Assembly: GCA_032718475.1 (NCBI GenBank)
Contig: JAUCBJ010006127.1
Location: 1 to 48,603, forward strand
From: Nemertoderma westbladi
Lineage: Eukaryota; Xenacoelomorpha; Nemertodermatida; Nemertodermatidae
Direction of reading: 5' to 3'
Length of the DNA stretch: 48,603 bases
Shown piece after piece: positions 33,336-45,176 of the stretch; position 1 is the stretch's first letter, and each line of letters starts with the position of its first letter. The notes under the pieces are model-generated. The model was not told the origin of the DNA. It made no database searches and worked only from the letters and a program-made list of their open reading frames with translations. The position numbers were made by a program, and so were the translations under genes.

Positions 33336-33693
33336 AGGAATTTTCGTCAATATAGCATACTGGTACTAAACTACTTCATAATGCCTACTACAGTTAAACA
33401 GCCCGAGTAGCCCGATGTTTATGTCCATACATGTCCTACTATATGTATATATATAAAATGTCGGCCAAAGGACACTGTACCAGGCGTTTCGAGGCCGATC
33501 GCCAACCCCGAAGCGCAATAGCGAGAAGTTCACTTTTCTCCGTAACTACACCACACACTCAGAGTACCTATCGCCGCGCATATCAGCTAGTTATAAACCC
33601 TTTGAACGACTGGTCTGGTACAGTTACACCCACCCAGTACAAGTAGCCCACTACTTACTTTCATTTTGCGGATATACCAATCCGGGAGAAAGA

Positions 33694-33990
33694 TTAACCG
33701 AAAGTATAGCAGCTAAACTGTGGCTCCCCGAGTGAATGCATCGAGTGGCGTTTGAATCGGCTGGTATCCACAAACCCGGATCCACGTGTGGCGGACATCC
33801 GTATCTGCTCCCCCTTATGTAAACGTTAATGCATGGTTAGGGATCGTTGCTGAGAGAATTGTGCGAGACAGATGCTGCACTGGTAGTCTATGGTCGCTCT
33901 CCGGTGTGGATCCCTTGGTGACTGTTTAGGACGCTTTTCTGTGCGAACGCCTTACCGTAAGTCTCACAGACTCAGTTCTCCAGTGTGGGA
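33694..33990 (-). pseudogene. C2H2 zinc-finger gene relic
   Basis: On the minus strand, degenerate C2H2 fingers appear in successive frames. One is YGKAFAQKSVLNSHQGIHTG followed by ERP, the typical linker, with its second Cys replaced by Tyr. Next, one base shifted, comes YQCSICLAQFSQQRSLTMH, then a stop where the finger should continue, then RLHKGEQ. A third degenerate copy has SRFKRHSMHSLGEPQFSC. Stops, frame changes and lost Cys mark a pseudogene fragment. No transposon is attached, so it may be a retrocopy or remnant of a finger cluster. Confidence 0.65.
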
Positions 33991-33999
33991 GGGGTTTGA

Positions 34000-34919
34000 G
34001 TACTGAAACACAAAAAATAAAAAAATCTAGTTTTGATTGAAAAAATACAAAATGTTATCCAGAGAAACGCCAGCCGAGCTGCATTAAATTTAATATTTTT
34101 TTCAGTTTCCAAATTCAGATATATAGCATTATAAGTTGAGTACAAAAGTTGTCCGAATCCACATTCAGAAAGTCAGAAAGGCATGCAGCCAAATCTCCCC
34201 CTCCGCTTATCGTACTTAATGCTTAATTGCCTACTGTATTATTTTGTTGGTATTGATTTTTTTTATATTGTTACATTAATCGCGTTAATTTCAATTTTTA
34301 AATCTAATCTGCTGGTTTTAAAACATTTTTAGATTGTCCTTTGCGGTGTCGTAGGCATAACATATCGCCGAAATATAGTCCCGCTACATTTTCTATGGTC
34401 GCATTTGATAAGAAGAACGCAATTGAAGTCTTAACCAATATTGTACCATAAACTGTATGACTATAATTATTGGAAAGCAGATAAACCTATAAACTAAGAT
34501 CAATAACATGTTCTGTAGGCCTCGCTTATTACGCGGTGGTTTCGCGCCGGACGAAAATCAATAATACATGTACACAGTATACTATATACTACTGTACAGT
34601 ATATACAGTATATCGAACTTATTAATATAATGTAGCAAAATATTCAACACATTCGCGGTGCTTTCGCGCAGGACGAACCAAACAAGTTTAACATTAGGGT
34701 ACAACTACTAAGAGTTTAGTAGCTCTCAAGAGGGAGATTGGAGAACTGCTGAGTCCCCCACTGAAATTCGATTTCAGATTTTGACAGATAACTAAGTTTG
34801 GTTTAGGGGTAATGGGACAGAAAATTCAAAAACTCTTTTTGTTTGATTCTTGTGCAGAATTTTATGGGGGAATTCAAATTGGAAGTTTTTACTTCTCATT
34901 TTTTCACCTCTAAAACCAG
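34000..34919. other. Sequence without recognisable gene
   Basis: A diverged repeat of CGCGGTG(C/G)TTTCGCGC(C/A)GGACGAA occurs near 34535 and 34655, about 120 bp apart. A TACAGTATA-rich stretch separates them. No gene. Confidence 0.5.
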
Positions 34920-35260
34920 AATTGTGAAAATTTTAGCTGGGTCGTATGTTCTATTATATATGTTGACGTCCATACCAACAGACAGACAGACAGCCAGACT
35001 GACTGATGGACAGACACGATATCACCAAACATTAAAATTGTCATCGGAAATGAAATCACCGACCAGGAAAACGCCATAGGACAATGTTAGCTTTGTCGTG
35101 TGTTTATTATATTTGGACGGATAAAACAACAGACGAACAGATATTCCGACTGACAACTGGAAAGGCAGACTATATCATAGGGATCATACGTTTTCATGTT
35201 TTGCCAAACATGAAAACTGATATCAGAAATGAAATCAGCGACCACGAACAAAACCCCCGT
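34920..35260 (+). repeat. GACAGACAG-associated dispersed repeat, two tandem copies
   Basis: Both copies contain a GACAGACAG or ACAGACGAACAG tract, then GAAATGAAATCA(C/G)CGACCA and a short A-rich stretch. A minus-strand copy lies at 9440-9550 and a diverged plus copy at 11800-11960. Confidence 0.65.
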
Positions 35261-35284
35261 AGCGAAAATTCCAGCTGTGTCTTT

Positions 35285-35540
35285 CTTCCTACAGTACATA
35301 CAGTATTGGCAAAATTAATATTTAAATTATTTAGGCCTACTGTAGGCTTCCTACAGTACATATTGGCAAAATTAATATTTAAATTATTTAGGCCTACTGT
35401 TGGCTTCCTACAGTACATATTGGCAAAATTAATATTTAAATTATTAGGCCTACTGTTGGCTTCCTACAGTACATATTGGCAAAATTAATATTTAAATTAT
35501 TAGGCCTACTGTAGGCTTCCTACAGTACATATTGGCAATC
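35285..35540. repeat. 57-bp tandem repeat, about 4.5 copies
   Basis: Unit TTCCTACAGTACATATTGGC then AAAATTAATATTTAAATTAT and TTAGGCCTACTGTTGG; one copy is shortened by a base or two. The repetitive frame AKLIFKLFRPTVGFLQYI is a by-product. Confidence 0.88.
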
Positions 35541-35570
35541 AGATAGAGGAAGATCTTGTTTTGGCGCCAC

Positions 35571-35815
35571 TTAAAAAGTCATTTTTTAATCAATTTGTTT
35601 GAAATTTTCAGTCAATGGTCTTGACATATTGACCAATAAATCATCTATACAAGTTGAGTTTTGGATACGATAATTTGAAAAAGTTCAAAAATAGATTTTT
35701 TGATTAAAATTACACTTCTGATAATGATTTTAAAATTCTGTCTGTTTTATAGGTCAATATGTCTAGACTATTCACCGAAAATTTCCAAAAAATGTATTAA
35801 AATCAGACAGTGGAG
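35571..35815. repeat. Short foldback repeat (~60-bp arms)
   Basis: GAAATTTTCAGTCAATGGTC continuing TTGACATATTGACC near 35609-35641 is mirrored by the complement of GGTCAATATGTCTAGACTAT near 35753-35786. The similarity extends weakly outward to about 60 bp per arm. Probably a small MITE. Confidence 0.6.
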
Positions 35816-36419
35816 TATCATTTAGACTGAAAACCATAAAAATTTGAATACATTGTTTCCCGGGAAATTCAAATTTATAATGTATTATTTATTTTATGAG
35901 GCTATCAATAAATTATTTAATATTAAACTATCTGCAAATTAATAATTTATAATCCTACAGTATATATATAAAAATACTCAGTTTGTTTGTGTGTTTGTAC
36001 AGCTACAGGGTGTTTTGAATTGTGTGTGAGTGTGTTGAACCAGCACACCTCCGGACGTTGCAACACGATATTTTCCAGAAATGTTGTATGTTCCAGAAAT
36101 GCTGCATTTTGTTATTTTTAACGCCCTTTTATCGACAAAATCTACCCATCAATTGCCAAAATCTGTGCTGATTTGCTACATACCCCTAAAATGTAAAACC
36201 ATTATTTGTCGACAGAGATGTTAATTAAACTCAACAGCTACAGTCCCGCTCTCAAAAAGCATTTCTTTGATCAAACATTGATCAAACTTTGATCAAACAT
36301 TAATAAAAGTTTGATCAAAATGTGTCCATAGAATATCATTGAAAGTAGCATTGACATTGAAATGACATTGATGGCATATTGAAGCATACAGGTATACAGG
36401 TCAGGTCAGGTATTCTATG

Positions 36420-37960
36420 TCATTGATCAAGAAAACGTTCCACCTCCATGCAGCATAAAGGAGGTGCCACCTGTAGCTGCATAGACCCTCTTACAAGGGC
36501 AAATCTGGTCCTGTAACTAGGACCCCCTTCGTTCTGGGATAAGGACGCCCTTGGTCCTGGATTAAGGACCCATATACTTGGCTGCAGGGGTATATGGCCT
36601 GGCCAGGCAGATGGTGATCTACCAATGGCTGGTCAGGAGTAGAGTGTTCTCATGTCCACTCTGCGTGCACTTCACTGCGACCTGCACCTGGCAGCAGGGG
36701 TACAGGGCATGACCCAGCAGTTGAGCTGCACAGCCAATGGTGGGTCATGTGCGCCAGAGTAGATATGGGTGATGGGCCTCATATCTGACTCCACTGCGAC
36801 ACCCACCCTGTGGAATGGCAAACCAGGGTGTGGTATTTGCCCCGAGAGCTGACTCGGCAAAAAATCACCCCCCAACCCCCACTATGGATTACATTAGTAA
36901 TGCGGAGGTCCAGCCACTAGAGGCCAGTGGAATGACTGAACACAATCGGCCTCACAGGCGTCAGTTATCTCCTGACCGGCTGCCTGTCTCACCTCCTACT
37001 GGAGAGAGAGCGGCAAACAATTCTTTGAGTCAATTTCCTGATGACCTTTCTGGCCCAAACCCTGGGTCACCAGGGTGGCCAGATTGTGAAGGGGAGAGGG
37101 ATTCTGGAGTTGGAGGCTACTCTCATGTTCCACCCCGCCCCGACCAACAAAGCCATTGGTGAATCTGAGGCAAGTCACTAGACTAGCCTCAGTAAACACC
37201 CTAACACTCGGGTCCCCAATGCGACAAGGTGAGCTGACTGCCTTGGCAGATAAGCTTTCTCTTAGAGCAGTAGGTGTTCAAGAGCACCGAATGCAGACTG
37301 GACAGACTGATGAGGTTCTGATTAAGGACATGGGGGGCGGTTGGCGACTCGCCCTCGCTTCAGCAGATGATAGTGGCAATGGTAGAATTGGTCTATTGAT
37401 GAATCCAACTGCACATGCAGCATTGGACAAAATAGACCAAATCTCTAAAATCGACTAAATCTAGACTAAACTAGACCAAATCTCTTTGGAAGCCCTCCAG
37501 GTGCCAGTTCCCAAGAAAGGCAACCTAACACTCTATGGTTCTTTTCGGGGAATCTCATTGATTTCGATTGCTGCAAAGCTATACAATAGAATTCTATTAA
37601 ATCGCATCAGGGATCCCATTGAGAGACTGCTCCGTGGAAATCAGAATGGGTTCCGTAAAGGTCGTGGGACCATGGGGCCCATTTTGGCACTTAGAAGGAC
37701 AATTGAAGAGTTATCAAAAAAAAAGACAGGCATCTGGCTGTTATCTTTGTTGACTTCTTCAAGGCCTTTGATTCAGTCTCTCGCTCACGTATGTTCAGCA
37801 TACTTTCATTATATGGGATTCCTGATGAAATTATTGCAGCAATCAGATCAGTATACGATGGTTCGACAACATTTGTGTCTACTGTTGACGGTGACACAGA
37901 ACCATTTGAAGTGTTATGGGGCGTCCTCCAGGGAGACACACTTGCACTGTCATTCTTTTG
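36420..37960 (+). pseudogene. Degraded RTE-like LINE with internal deletion
   Basis: A plus-strand element with a GC-richer leader (36420-36800), a Pro/Ser-rich open frame (36815-37162, PRPDQQSHW end), and the start of an AP endonuclease (37156-37458: RLASVNTLTLGSPMRQGELT, then VGVQEHR). It then jumps to reverse transcriptase at 37486: VPVPKKGNLTLYGSFRGISL, QNGFRKGRGT, then one frame over VDFFKAFDSVSRSRMFSILS and GVLQGDTLA. The rest of the endonuclease and the RT N-terminus are missing, and a frameshift lies near 37730. The active-site half of RT is lost where it meets the oppositely oriented LINE at about 37960-38000. Confidence 0.75.
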
Positions 37961-37989
37961 TGTGGAAGTTTGTGTTTGTGTGTGTTGTG

Positions 37990-38752
37990 TGGAAGAAAAT
38001 CTAACAAGGGGGGTATAAAAATTGAGATTAGTTGCAGCACGAGTAGCATAGCCATGTACTGTTGATGTTTTAGAAAAGAGAGGGGAGAGAGGGGTTAGGA
38101 GAGATGGAGTTAGTGTGAATGTCGAACATAAACAAGGACACTTGGTGCTTAAACAATAAATCAAGGGGGAGTATGTTGAGAGATTTATATAGCAGGTTGG
38201 AGGAAGCTTGGGAGTAACTGAAGGTAATACAACGTAGGAATTTATTGATTTTAATGTGTAGTTTTCACCATAGAAGTAGTCCATAGTGTACGTATGGGTG
38301 GATTAGGGTAAAGCATAGCTGGCGCAGAATATGGAGGGGAAACATGTGCCGGAGTTTATAGAAGAGTCCTGTCGTTTTTTATATTTTCTTGAGTATATAC
38401 TGTATATGAGTTTTCAAGGTGAGTTTGTTGTCAACCCAGATTCCTAGTATTTTAGAATTGTTAGAGGATTTAATTGGATTATTTTGTATTGATAGCTGAG
38501 GGAGATTAGTCGGGTCAGTTAGAGTATTATATAGTGTATTCCGTCGTGGTTAGCAATACGCCAATCAGCGATCTTGTCAAGTTCCTGGTTGGTAGTCGTT
38601 AGAAGGGAAAATGCATTCGATGAGGATTGGAAAAGCGTAGTATCATCAGCAAATAACATTGAGAGTAGGTTTGAAGCATTATGCAGGTCGTTAATATATA
38701 AAAGGAATAGGATGGGGGAAAGAGTAGAACCCTGAAAATCCAATGGCACCAA
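37990..38752 (-). pseudogene. CR1/Jockey-like LINE, reverse transcriptase palm to C-terminus
   Basis: The minus strand from 38752 reads QGSTLSPILFLLYINDLHNA then LFADDTTLFQ, the palm motifs with the catalytic Asp pair, followed by thumb-like sequence with stops and frame changes. Near 38040 it ends with YATRAATNLNFYTPLVRFSS, the usual CR1-like ORF2 end. It is broken at 38752 near the boundary of the foldback element at 38777. The 5' half of a similar LINE lies at 42410-43280 on the same strand, so the two may have been one element. Confidence 0.65.
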
Positions 38753-38776
38753 TGGAATAAAAGGCTTACTTCTGTA

Positions 38777-41314
38777 GATTCCCCGTACCTAGTTCCAATT
38801 TAAGCCTCATGCGAATTTAGTTCCAATGGAAACGAATTTAGTTCCAATTTTGGCGAATTTAGTTCCAATTTAGGCGAACTTAGTTCCAATAACTAGAGAA
38901 AACGAAAACGAATTTAGTTCCAATGCATGCGAACTTAGTTCCAATTGATGCGAACTTAGTTCCAATGCAAGCGAATTTAGTTCCAATGGAAGGGAATTTT
39001 TAGTTCCAATTTTGGCGAATTTAGTTCCAATTTAGGCGAACTTAGTTCCAATTTAGGCGAACTTAGTTCCAATAACTAGAGAAAAACGAAAACGAATTTA
39101 GTTCCAATGCATGCGAACTTAGTTCCAATGCATGCGAATTTAGTTCCAATGCATGCGAACTTAGTTCCAATGCATGCGAACTTAGTTCCAATGCATGCGA
39201 ACTTAGTTCCAATGTATGCGAACTTAGTTCCAATGGATGCGAACTTAGTTCCAATAGATGCTAATTTAGTTCCAAGGGAAGCAAATTTAGTTCCAATGTT
39301 TCAGGTGTGAGGCGAGCCACGTAGTTGGCGAAGAATCTGTTTAATGACACTATTAGGTGGATGGTTAAATAATAATTGTAAATAACTAACCCATAACGCC
39401 CAACCTCCTAACCAAAACAATCTTATCCCAAACAATGCCCAACCTCCTAACCAAAATAATCTTATCCCAAACAACGCCCAACTTCTTAACCCAAACAATT
39501 CAATTAAATTCATTATATTTATTGTAAAAAACAACGCCCAAGCTCTTAACCCAAACTACGCCCAACCTCCTAACCCAAACAACGCCCATCCACCTAAACC
39601 GAAACAACTGGTAAATATTGTAATTGATGCAAAAATGGCACAATGTGCATGACTTGAGCATATACTACTATACAGACTTAGTCAGTCAGTATCAGTATAC
39701 TCGTGATTAATATATAATTCAAAAAGTGTAATTATACATTTATTTCATTAATAATAATTCGTTTTTTAAAAATGACAGAAGGGTTTTACAATTATTTACA
39801 ATTATAGTTCACCCGACCCACGCCAAATAGTGGCAATACGCAATAGGCTTCGCCTACAACTACGTGGCTATCGCCACGATTGAAACATTGGAACTAAGTT
39901 TGTACTCATTGGAACTAAATTCGTTTCCATTTGAACTAAATTCGTTTCCATTGGAACTAAATTCGCATGCATTGGAACTAAATTTGCATGCACTGGAACT
40001 AAATTCGCATCCATTTGAACTAAGTTCGTTTTGATATTCTGGGATTGGAACTAAGTTCGCCTCGATTGGAACTAAGTTCGCCTCGATTGGAACTAAGTTC
40101 GCTTTGTAAAATTTATTTTGGAACTAAATTCGTTTCAATTGGAACTAAGTTCGCATTTGAAAATGTGCGATTGGAACTAAATTCGTGCTACCCTTCTGTA
40201 CACACATATGGTAGTAAAATTCACGACACTTAGAAAACATTGTATAAGGGTTGGTCATTAAGTGCAATTATAAACAAAGTGCACCACCATAAAATATGAT
40301 ATGAGGGGTGGGATGGTAGCACGAACTTAGTTCCAATCGCACATTTCCAAAGGCGAACTTAGTTCCTTCCAATTGAAACGAATTTAGTTCCAAAATAAAT
40401 TTTATAAATCGAACTTAGTTCCAATCCCAGATTATCAAAACGAACTTAGTTCCAATGCATGCGAACTTAGTTCCAATGCATGCGAATTTAGTTTCAATGC
40501 ATGCGAATTTAGTTCCAATGGATACGAACTTAGTTCCAATGTTACAATCGTGGGGCTAGCCACGTAGTAGGCGAAGCCTATGGCGTATTTCCACTACATC
40601 AGGTGGGTCAGGGTCAACAATAATTGCAAATAATTATAAAGCCCTTCTCATTTTTTATAAACTAATTATTATTAATGAATTAAAAGTATAATTACACATT
40701 ATGATATATTTATTAATCATGAGTATACTGATACTGACTGACTGAGTCTGTAGTAGTATATACTCAAGTCATGCACATTGTGCCATTTTCACACCAAATA
40801 CAATAGCAGTTCTTTTGGTTAGGTGGATGGGCGTTGTTTGGGTTAGGAGGTTGGCCGCAGTTTGGGTTAAGAGCTTGGGCGTTGTTTTTTACTATGAATA
40901 TCATTATAAATGAATAAATATAATTGAATTAAATTTAATTGTTTGGGTTAAGAAGTTGGGCGTTGTTTGGGATAAGATTGTTTTGGTTAGCAGGTTGGGC
41001 GTTGTTTGGGTTAATTATTTACAATTATTATTTACCCATCCACCTAATAGTGTCATTAAACTGATTCTTCGCCAACTACGTGGCTCGCCTCCCACCTGAA
41101 ACATTGGAACTAAATTCGCTTCCATTGGAACTAAATTCGCATCCATTGGAACTAAGTTTGCATGCATTGGAACTAAATTCGTTTTCGTTTTTCTCTAGTT
41201 ATTGGAACTAAGTTCGCCTAAATTGGAACTAAATTCGCCAAAATTGGAACTAAATTCGTTTCCATTGGAACTAAATTCGCATGAGGCTTAAATTGGAACT
41301 AAGTACGGGGAATC
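38777..41314. mobile_element. 2.5-kb foldback element with TTAGTTCCAAT arrays
   Basis: The two ends are inverted copies (GATTCCCCGTAC at 38777-38788; GTACGGGGAATC at 41303-41314). From each end inward run arrays of about 20-bp units with core GAA(C/T)TTAGTTCCAAT, often joined by GCATGC. Next come inverted single-copy segments (CGAGCCACGTAGTTGGCGAAG near 39312 against its complement near 41070; CCCAACCTCCTAACCAAAAC near 39400 against its complement near 40980). A second inner pair (39780-40190 against 40310-40630) surrounds a short centre near 40210-40260. The left arm has about 330 bp more array. No transposase frame is visible, so it is probably a non-autonomous foldback-type DNA element. 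Target duplication not found. Confidence 0.7.
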
Positions 41315-41373
41315 GGTGGGATCACCATTGGGGGTAAGTCATAAATCAGAAACTATAAAAATGATGATGCAGA

Positions 41374-42308
41374 TTACACCATGCGTGATTGATTGAGGAA
41401 TTCCTGGATGCGTTTGACTTTGCTTGGAAAATAAATATTACAGCGCAAGCAATTTAGAACAAAGTCCACATTGATCATATCGGACAAAGTTAAACAGCCA
41501 GGTAAAACCTCCATATTGATCATATCGGACAGAGTTAAACAGCCGGGTAAAACCTGGGTACGGAGAGTCTTAATACTGTGCCTCGAGAAGAGTAGTGAAG
41601 TAAGTGTAGGTAACGGGAAATACTTCAACCCAGCTTCATAGGAGCAGCGTAGACTGGCATATCTGTCCTGGGATGTGGACTGAGATAAGAAGCTTGCACA
41701 AATAATAGAACTCAACATCTTGATGGACAGAAAGCTGCCCTATATGGTCCAACATGCATTAGACTACGTAGAACCTTACGGTAGCATATATCCAATGTGT
41801 CAGCTTCAATAGATGTAAGGGATCCAAAAATGAAACAGATTCTGAAAATGATCGCTGGTAGTGCAATTCCATTCCATAGCCGATATAGTGAGTCCAGGGA
41901 TAACCATTTAAGAGTCCACCCTCTCCTGTGGAGAGTCTCGGATAGAATTGTGATGTCTTTATACATTCACTGAGCCTATCTGAAGTCTTGAGGTTAACTT
42001 TTACACCCAGGAAGGAAAGAGTGGCGCTAGGTGTGATGAGGGTCCCCTTAATATTTATGAAGCAGGGCATAGATTGGGTCTGACAACATGCACCTTGAAG
42101 ATAAGACCACTTGAAGATAGATTCATGAGGTCGTAACCGCAACCCTCGTCCTGCAGATTGCAGGAATGATTGATTGCATTCCTTGCAGGACAACATCGAT
42201 TCCAGTTTTAGATTGATAAGCTACTTGAGATAAAGGAATGGGTTTTATAGGAAAGTCGTAATTTGTAGATGTGTTAGTGTTTAAATGGAGTAAGTTAGTG
42301 TATTTCAA
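41374..42308 (-). pseudogene. LINE fragment, reverse transcriptase C-terminal region
   Basis: Overlapping short frames on the minus strand together read like the end of a retrotransposon ORF: GRGLRLRPHESIFKWSY, NIKGTLITPSATLSFLGVKV then NL, GWTLKWLSLDSLYRLWNGIA, and a terminal IQEFLNQSRMV. LITPSATLSFLGVKV is the typical thumb-region strand after the palm. Several frameshifts and a duplicated 56-bp stretch (VLPGCLTLSDMIN occurs twice, near 41465 and 41515) show decay. It is a different LINE family from the flanking CR1-like pieces. Confidence 0.55.
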
Positions 42309-42409
42309 CTGGAGATGTCTCAGAGAGGGAGAAGGAGTTTTGCCGAATGTGGTTGATATAGCGAAGAGGGGAAATATGCGAATGTGGTATATCCCGAGCT
42401 AGTTTAGGG

Positions 42410-43290
42410 CCAATAAATAGAAGCAAAGTGATTGTTTAGTGTATTAGCAATACGTGTTGGATCGGTTATAGTTTCAATTTTATCTCCAGTGGAAATAGTA
42501 AGTTTCTTAGGTGAGTTTAGTTTGCGCGATTTGTTTAGAGCAGTATTTATTATTACCCATGTTTTACGTATGTTGTTAAAGAGTTTTTTTGTAAACTGAG
42601 TAGAATAGTAGCGTGATTGTACAGCACGTGTAGTTGAAGTTAAGCTGTCCCTATATTGCTTGTATTTAGTGTGGTTAGAATCAGTGGGTTTTTATTATTT
42701 ATGCGCGGTATAACTTAGTTTTTTTAATGTGCATTTGATTAGGTTGGGGGTCATCCATAGTTTCGATGGTATTTTATTGGAAGATATATATTTTTTTGAA
42801 ACATGTTTTAAACAGAGGCTCGTGAAGTCATCATAAAAGTATCGAATTTATTATAATTTGTTATTGATGACGAAGTGTAAGATCATGTATTTGGATCCTT
42901 AACATCATGTAAAAAGTCATTTACTATGAAATTAGTGAAGTCAAAAACTGTACTTTGTTTGGGCTTATTGAAATAGCAAGAGTACCGTTGGAAGAGTAGT
43001 GAAGCAAGGGTAGTGGTATGAAGTCACAATTAAATTTTGGAAGACACCGGATGTAGAGAATGATGAGGTAATGTTAGTTATAATATGGTCGATAGTAGTT
43101 TTAGAATAAGGTGTTACACGAGTTTTTATTAGGTCTAGGAGGTCGTCGTTAGCAAGAAATGTCTCAGTTAGAGTTAGAATATTAAATGTTGGTTTGATGG
43201 TAAGAAGAAAGTCAGTTAAGTCCGAAATATTAGAATTAAGACTCCTACAGTTCAGATTGAATATAGGGAGTTCTTTGTAGCAAAAATGAA
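42410..43290 (-). pseudogene. CR1/Jockey-like LINE, endonuclease and linker remnant
   Basis: The minus strand near 43270 encodes FNLNCRSLNSNISDLTDFLL and TFNILTLTETFL, the N-terminus of an AP endonuclease, followed within about 40 codons by DHIITNIT, a C-terminal endonuclease motif, so the middle is deleted. Lower down (42800-42430) stretches such as SRYYSTQFTKKLFNNIRKTW and KKLTISTGDKIETITDPTRI match the linker between endonuclease and RT. In-frame stops and shifts are frequent. Confidence 0.6.
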
Positions 43291-43939
43291 AATATTTATT
43301 TAGTTTATTTCCTTAATCACTTTATTTCTCAGTAATTGAGAAACTAATGGTAATTCTGAAACATTGGACAGTTGACATAATATGATATCAAAAAAAAAAC
43401 AAAGGTGAGTGATCGGGGGGAACCTTGATTTTGATAATATGAGTATATGGAGTTGAGTTGAGGTGAGAAACATTAGATCGTAGGATTTGGCCCAAATTGT
43501 GGGGGGGGGGGGGGGGGTATTTAAATTTATTTCAATTCAATTTAATCCGGCATTTACTGATATACTAGGGGGGTAAATTGCCCCTTACTACTCTTGGAAT
43601 AGGGTGAAGATGACCAAGGTGTTAGTAACAGTTTAGTCAGATGTTGTCAATATTGATTATATTGGTTAGATGGTGTTTATTGGTGGATTGATTAGCTACT
43701 TCAAATATCACCTCTCTCTCGTCGAGGTGATATTGCAGTACTTTCAAACCCCTATTTTTGTATTTGACTTATTGGTATTATATTTACACTATCCTCAATG
43801 TACTTGAGATAGTTTGCTATATTGAATTAAATATACAAGGTAACCAACCACAAAACCATTCTTTCATTGACACTCCTCTGGTAGACTCCAGACTAAACCC
43901 TGAACTGGGTTTACAGACAGCGGGAGATTGATTAGACAG

Positions 43940-44465
43940 GTAGATGTCATCATCTAAGGACATGCACAAAAATCGTTGAATGATTTCCAAAGTACGTAGA
44001 CCGACAGAATCTACTCGCATGCTTGAGCTTGTTGTGTTGTGTAGACTTTGGATCATTCATCCGGAAGGATGTATGGGCTGTCCGGGATTTGGAAGTCACA
44101 TAGAAAACATCGGAATCATAAAGTTCGATCATCTAGAGCAGCTGTCGAACCAGTACTCGTACATTGGAACCCATGCTGGGCTCAAACTTCCGAGGAAAAC
44201 AAATTCTCCGGTTTGCACATATACTGTACTACAATTAATTGTAATCCGGGTTTATTTTGTCAAGAATAATGCACATATCTTCAGGCAGACCCTATGTAAA
44301 ATCGAGGTGTATCATGGTCCCCAAACCTTGGTGCTTGAACAGAGCCGCCTCCGCTTTGTAGGACATAGCTTTCGACGTGAGGAACTTTCCTTGAACGATC
44401 TTGTGCATTAGTGCACTGGCGGCCTTATGGACATGGGTGATAGGGCGTTGTTATGGCGGCGCAAT
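43940..44465 (+). pseudogene. Very degenerate LINE RT C-terminal fragment
   Basis: A 143-codon plus-strand frame (43980-44411) contains VKNNAHIFRQTLCKIEVYHG and LEQSRLRFVGHSFRREELSL, which match KYNAHISNQTLYNIGGVSL and LEQNRLRFAGHCFRREDQPV in the LINE at 47697-48603. The N-terminal half shows matching motifs in other frames (for example CIWKSHR/ISRIWKSPR-like). It is an old copy of that family. Confidence 0.6.
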
Positions 44466-44786
44466 TTTTCATGATGAGCCGAGCAAACCATTCCTACTTA
44501 ACGCAGGTTTGATTACAGATAGAACACTTTATATTCCTTTCTTTCACCTGTTTTTTTAACTCTTTTTTCCTTTATCACTTTATCATCCTTTATCCTTTTC
44601 CTTTATTTACGTTATCATCCTTTATCCTTTTCCTTTATTTACGTTAAGGGTCACCAAGGCTTCGTCGTGGCTCACCATACCCACACTCCTGATTTCGAAT
44701 AGGTCATCTATTGCCTAATATATGTGCACATACTGTGTAATAGAATAATGAATTGCCATTAAAAGACCTCATAACCATATGTTACA
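44466..44786. repeat. Pyrimidine-rich stretch with a ~32-bp direct repeat
   Basis: TTATCATCCTTTATCCTTTT CCTTTATTTACG occurs twice in tandem at about 44578-44645. The rest, up to the ATG at 44787, would be the leader of the small secreted-protein gene. No TATA box is obvious. Confidence 0.6.
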
Positions 44787-45115
44787 ATGGTGTTTTATCA
44801 GATTACATCACTATACTTTCTTTACGTGATACCATACATAATGGTTTGTTATGGGGGTGATACGTGCTATACCGAAGGAACCGCGAAGATTACTGCAACT
44901 ACTGAGCGACTACAACACATGATGGATGAAAAAGTCGCAAATCTATTTAATAGCAATCAACAATGGTTAAATGAAAATGGTTTCGTAACAGAACGCCATC
45001 ATGATATCAGTCACATAGAGTACAGTTGTACCGGATGTTCCAATTTGTTCTATCGAAATATCGCTGTACACGATGACACTGGGGATGAGTTCATGATCGA
45101 GTTCACAGTGGAAGG
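44787..45115 (+). CDS. Small secreted Cys-containing protein, first exon
   Basis: The frame starts at ATG 44787 with a hydrophobic leader (ITSLYFLYVIPYIMVCYG), a likely signal peptide of about 22-24 residues. It continues polar (TAKITATTERLQHMMDEKVA) and contains CTGCSNLFYRNIAVHDDTGD and EFMIEFTVEGC. The frame runs on to a stop at 45170, but the last 18 codons look non-coding. A donor-like GG|GTGCGT at 45116 and acceptor GAAGACAG ending 45176 suggest a 61-nt intron that keeps the Gly-Cys pair. The family is not recognised; four Cys lie after the leader in this exon. It could be a domain of an extracellular receptor or ligand. Confidence 0.5.
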
Positions 45116-45176
45116 GTGCGTGCGCGATAATAGAAATAGGCTTCTTCTCTATTTGCTTGGATCTGGGTGAAGACAG

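Noticed and set aside
39063-39310. Frames of ELSSHAL and MHANLVP repeats on opposite strands
   Set aside because: By-products of the TTAGTTCCAATGCATGC array in the foldback element; both strands are open because the unit has no stop in those frames.
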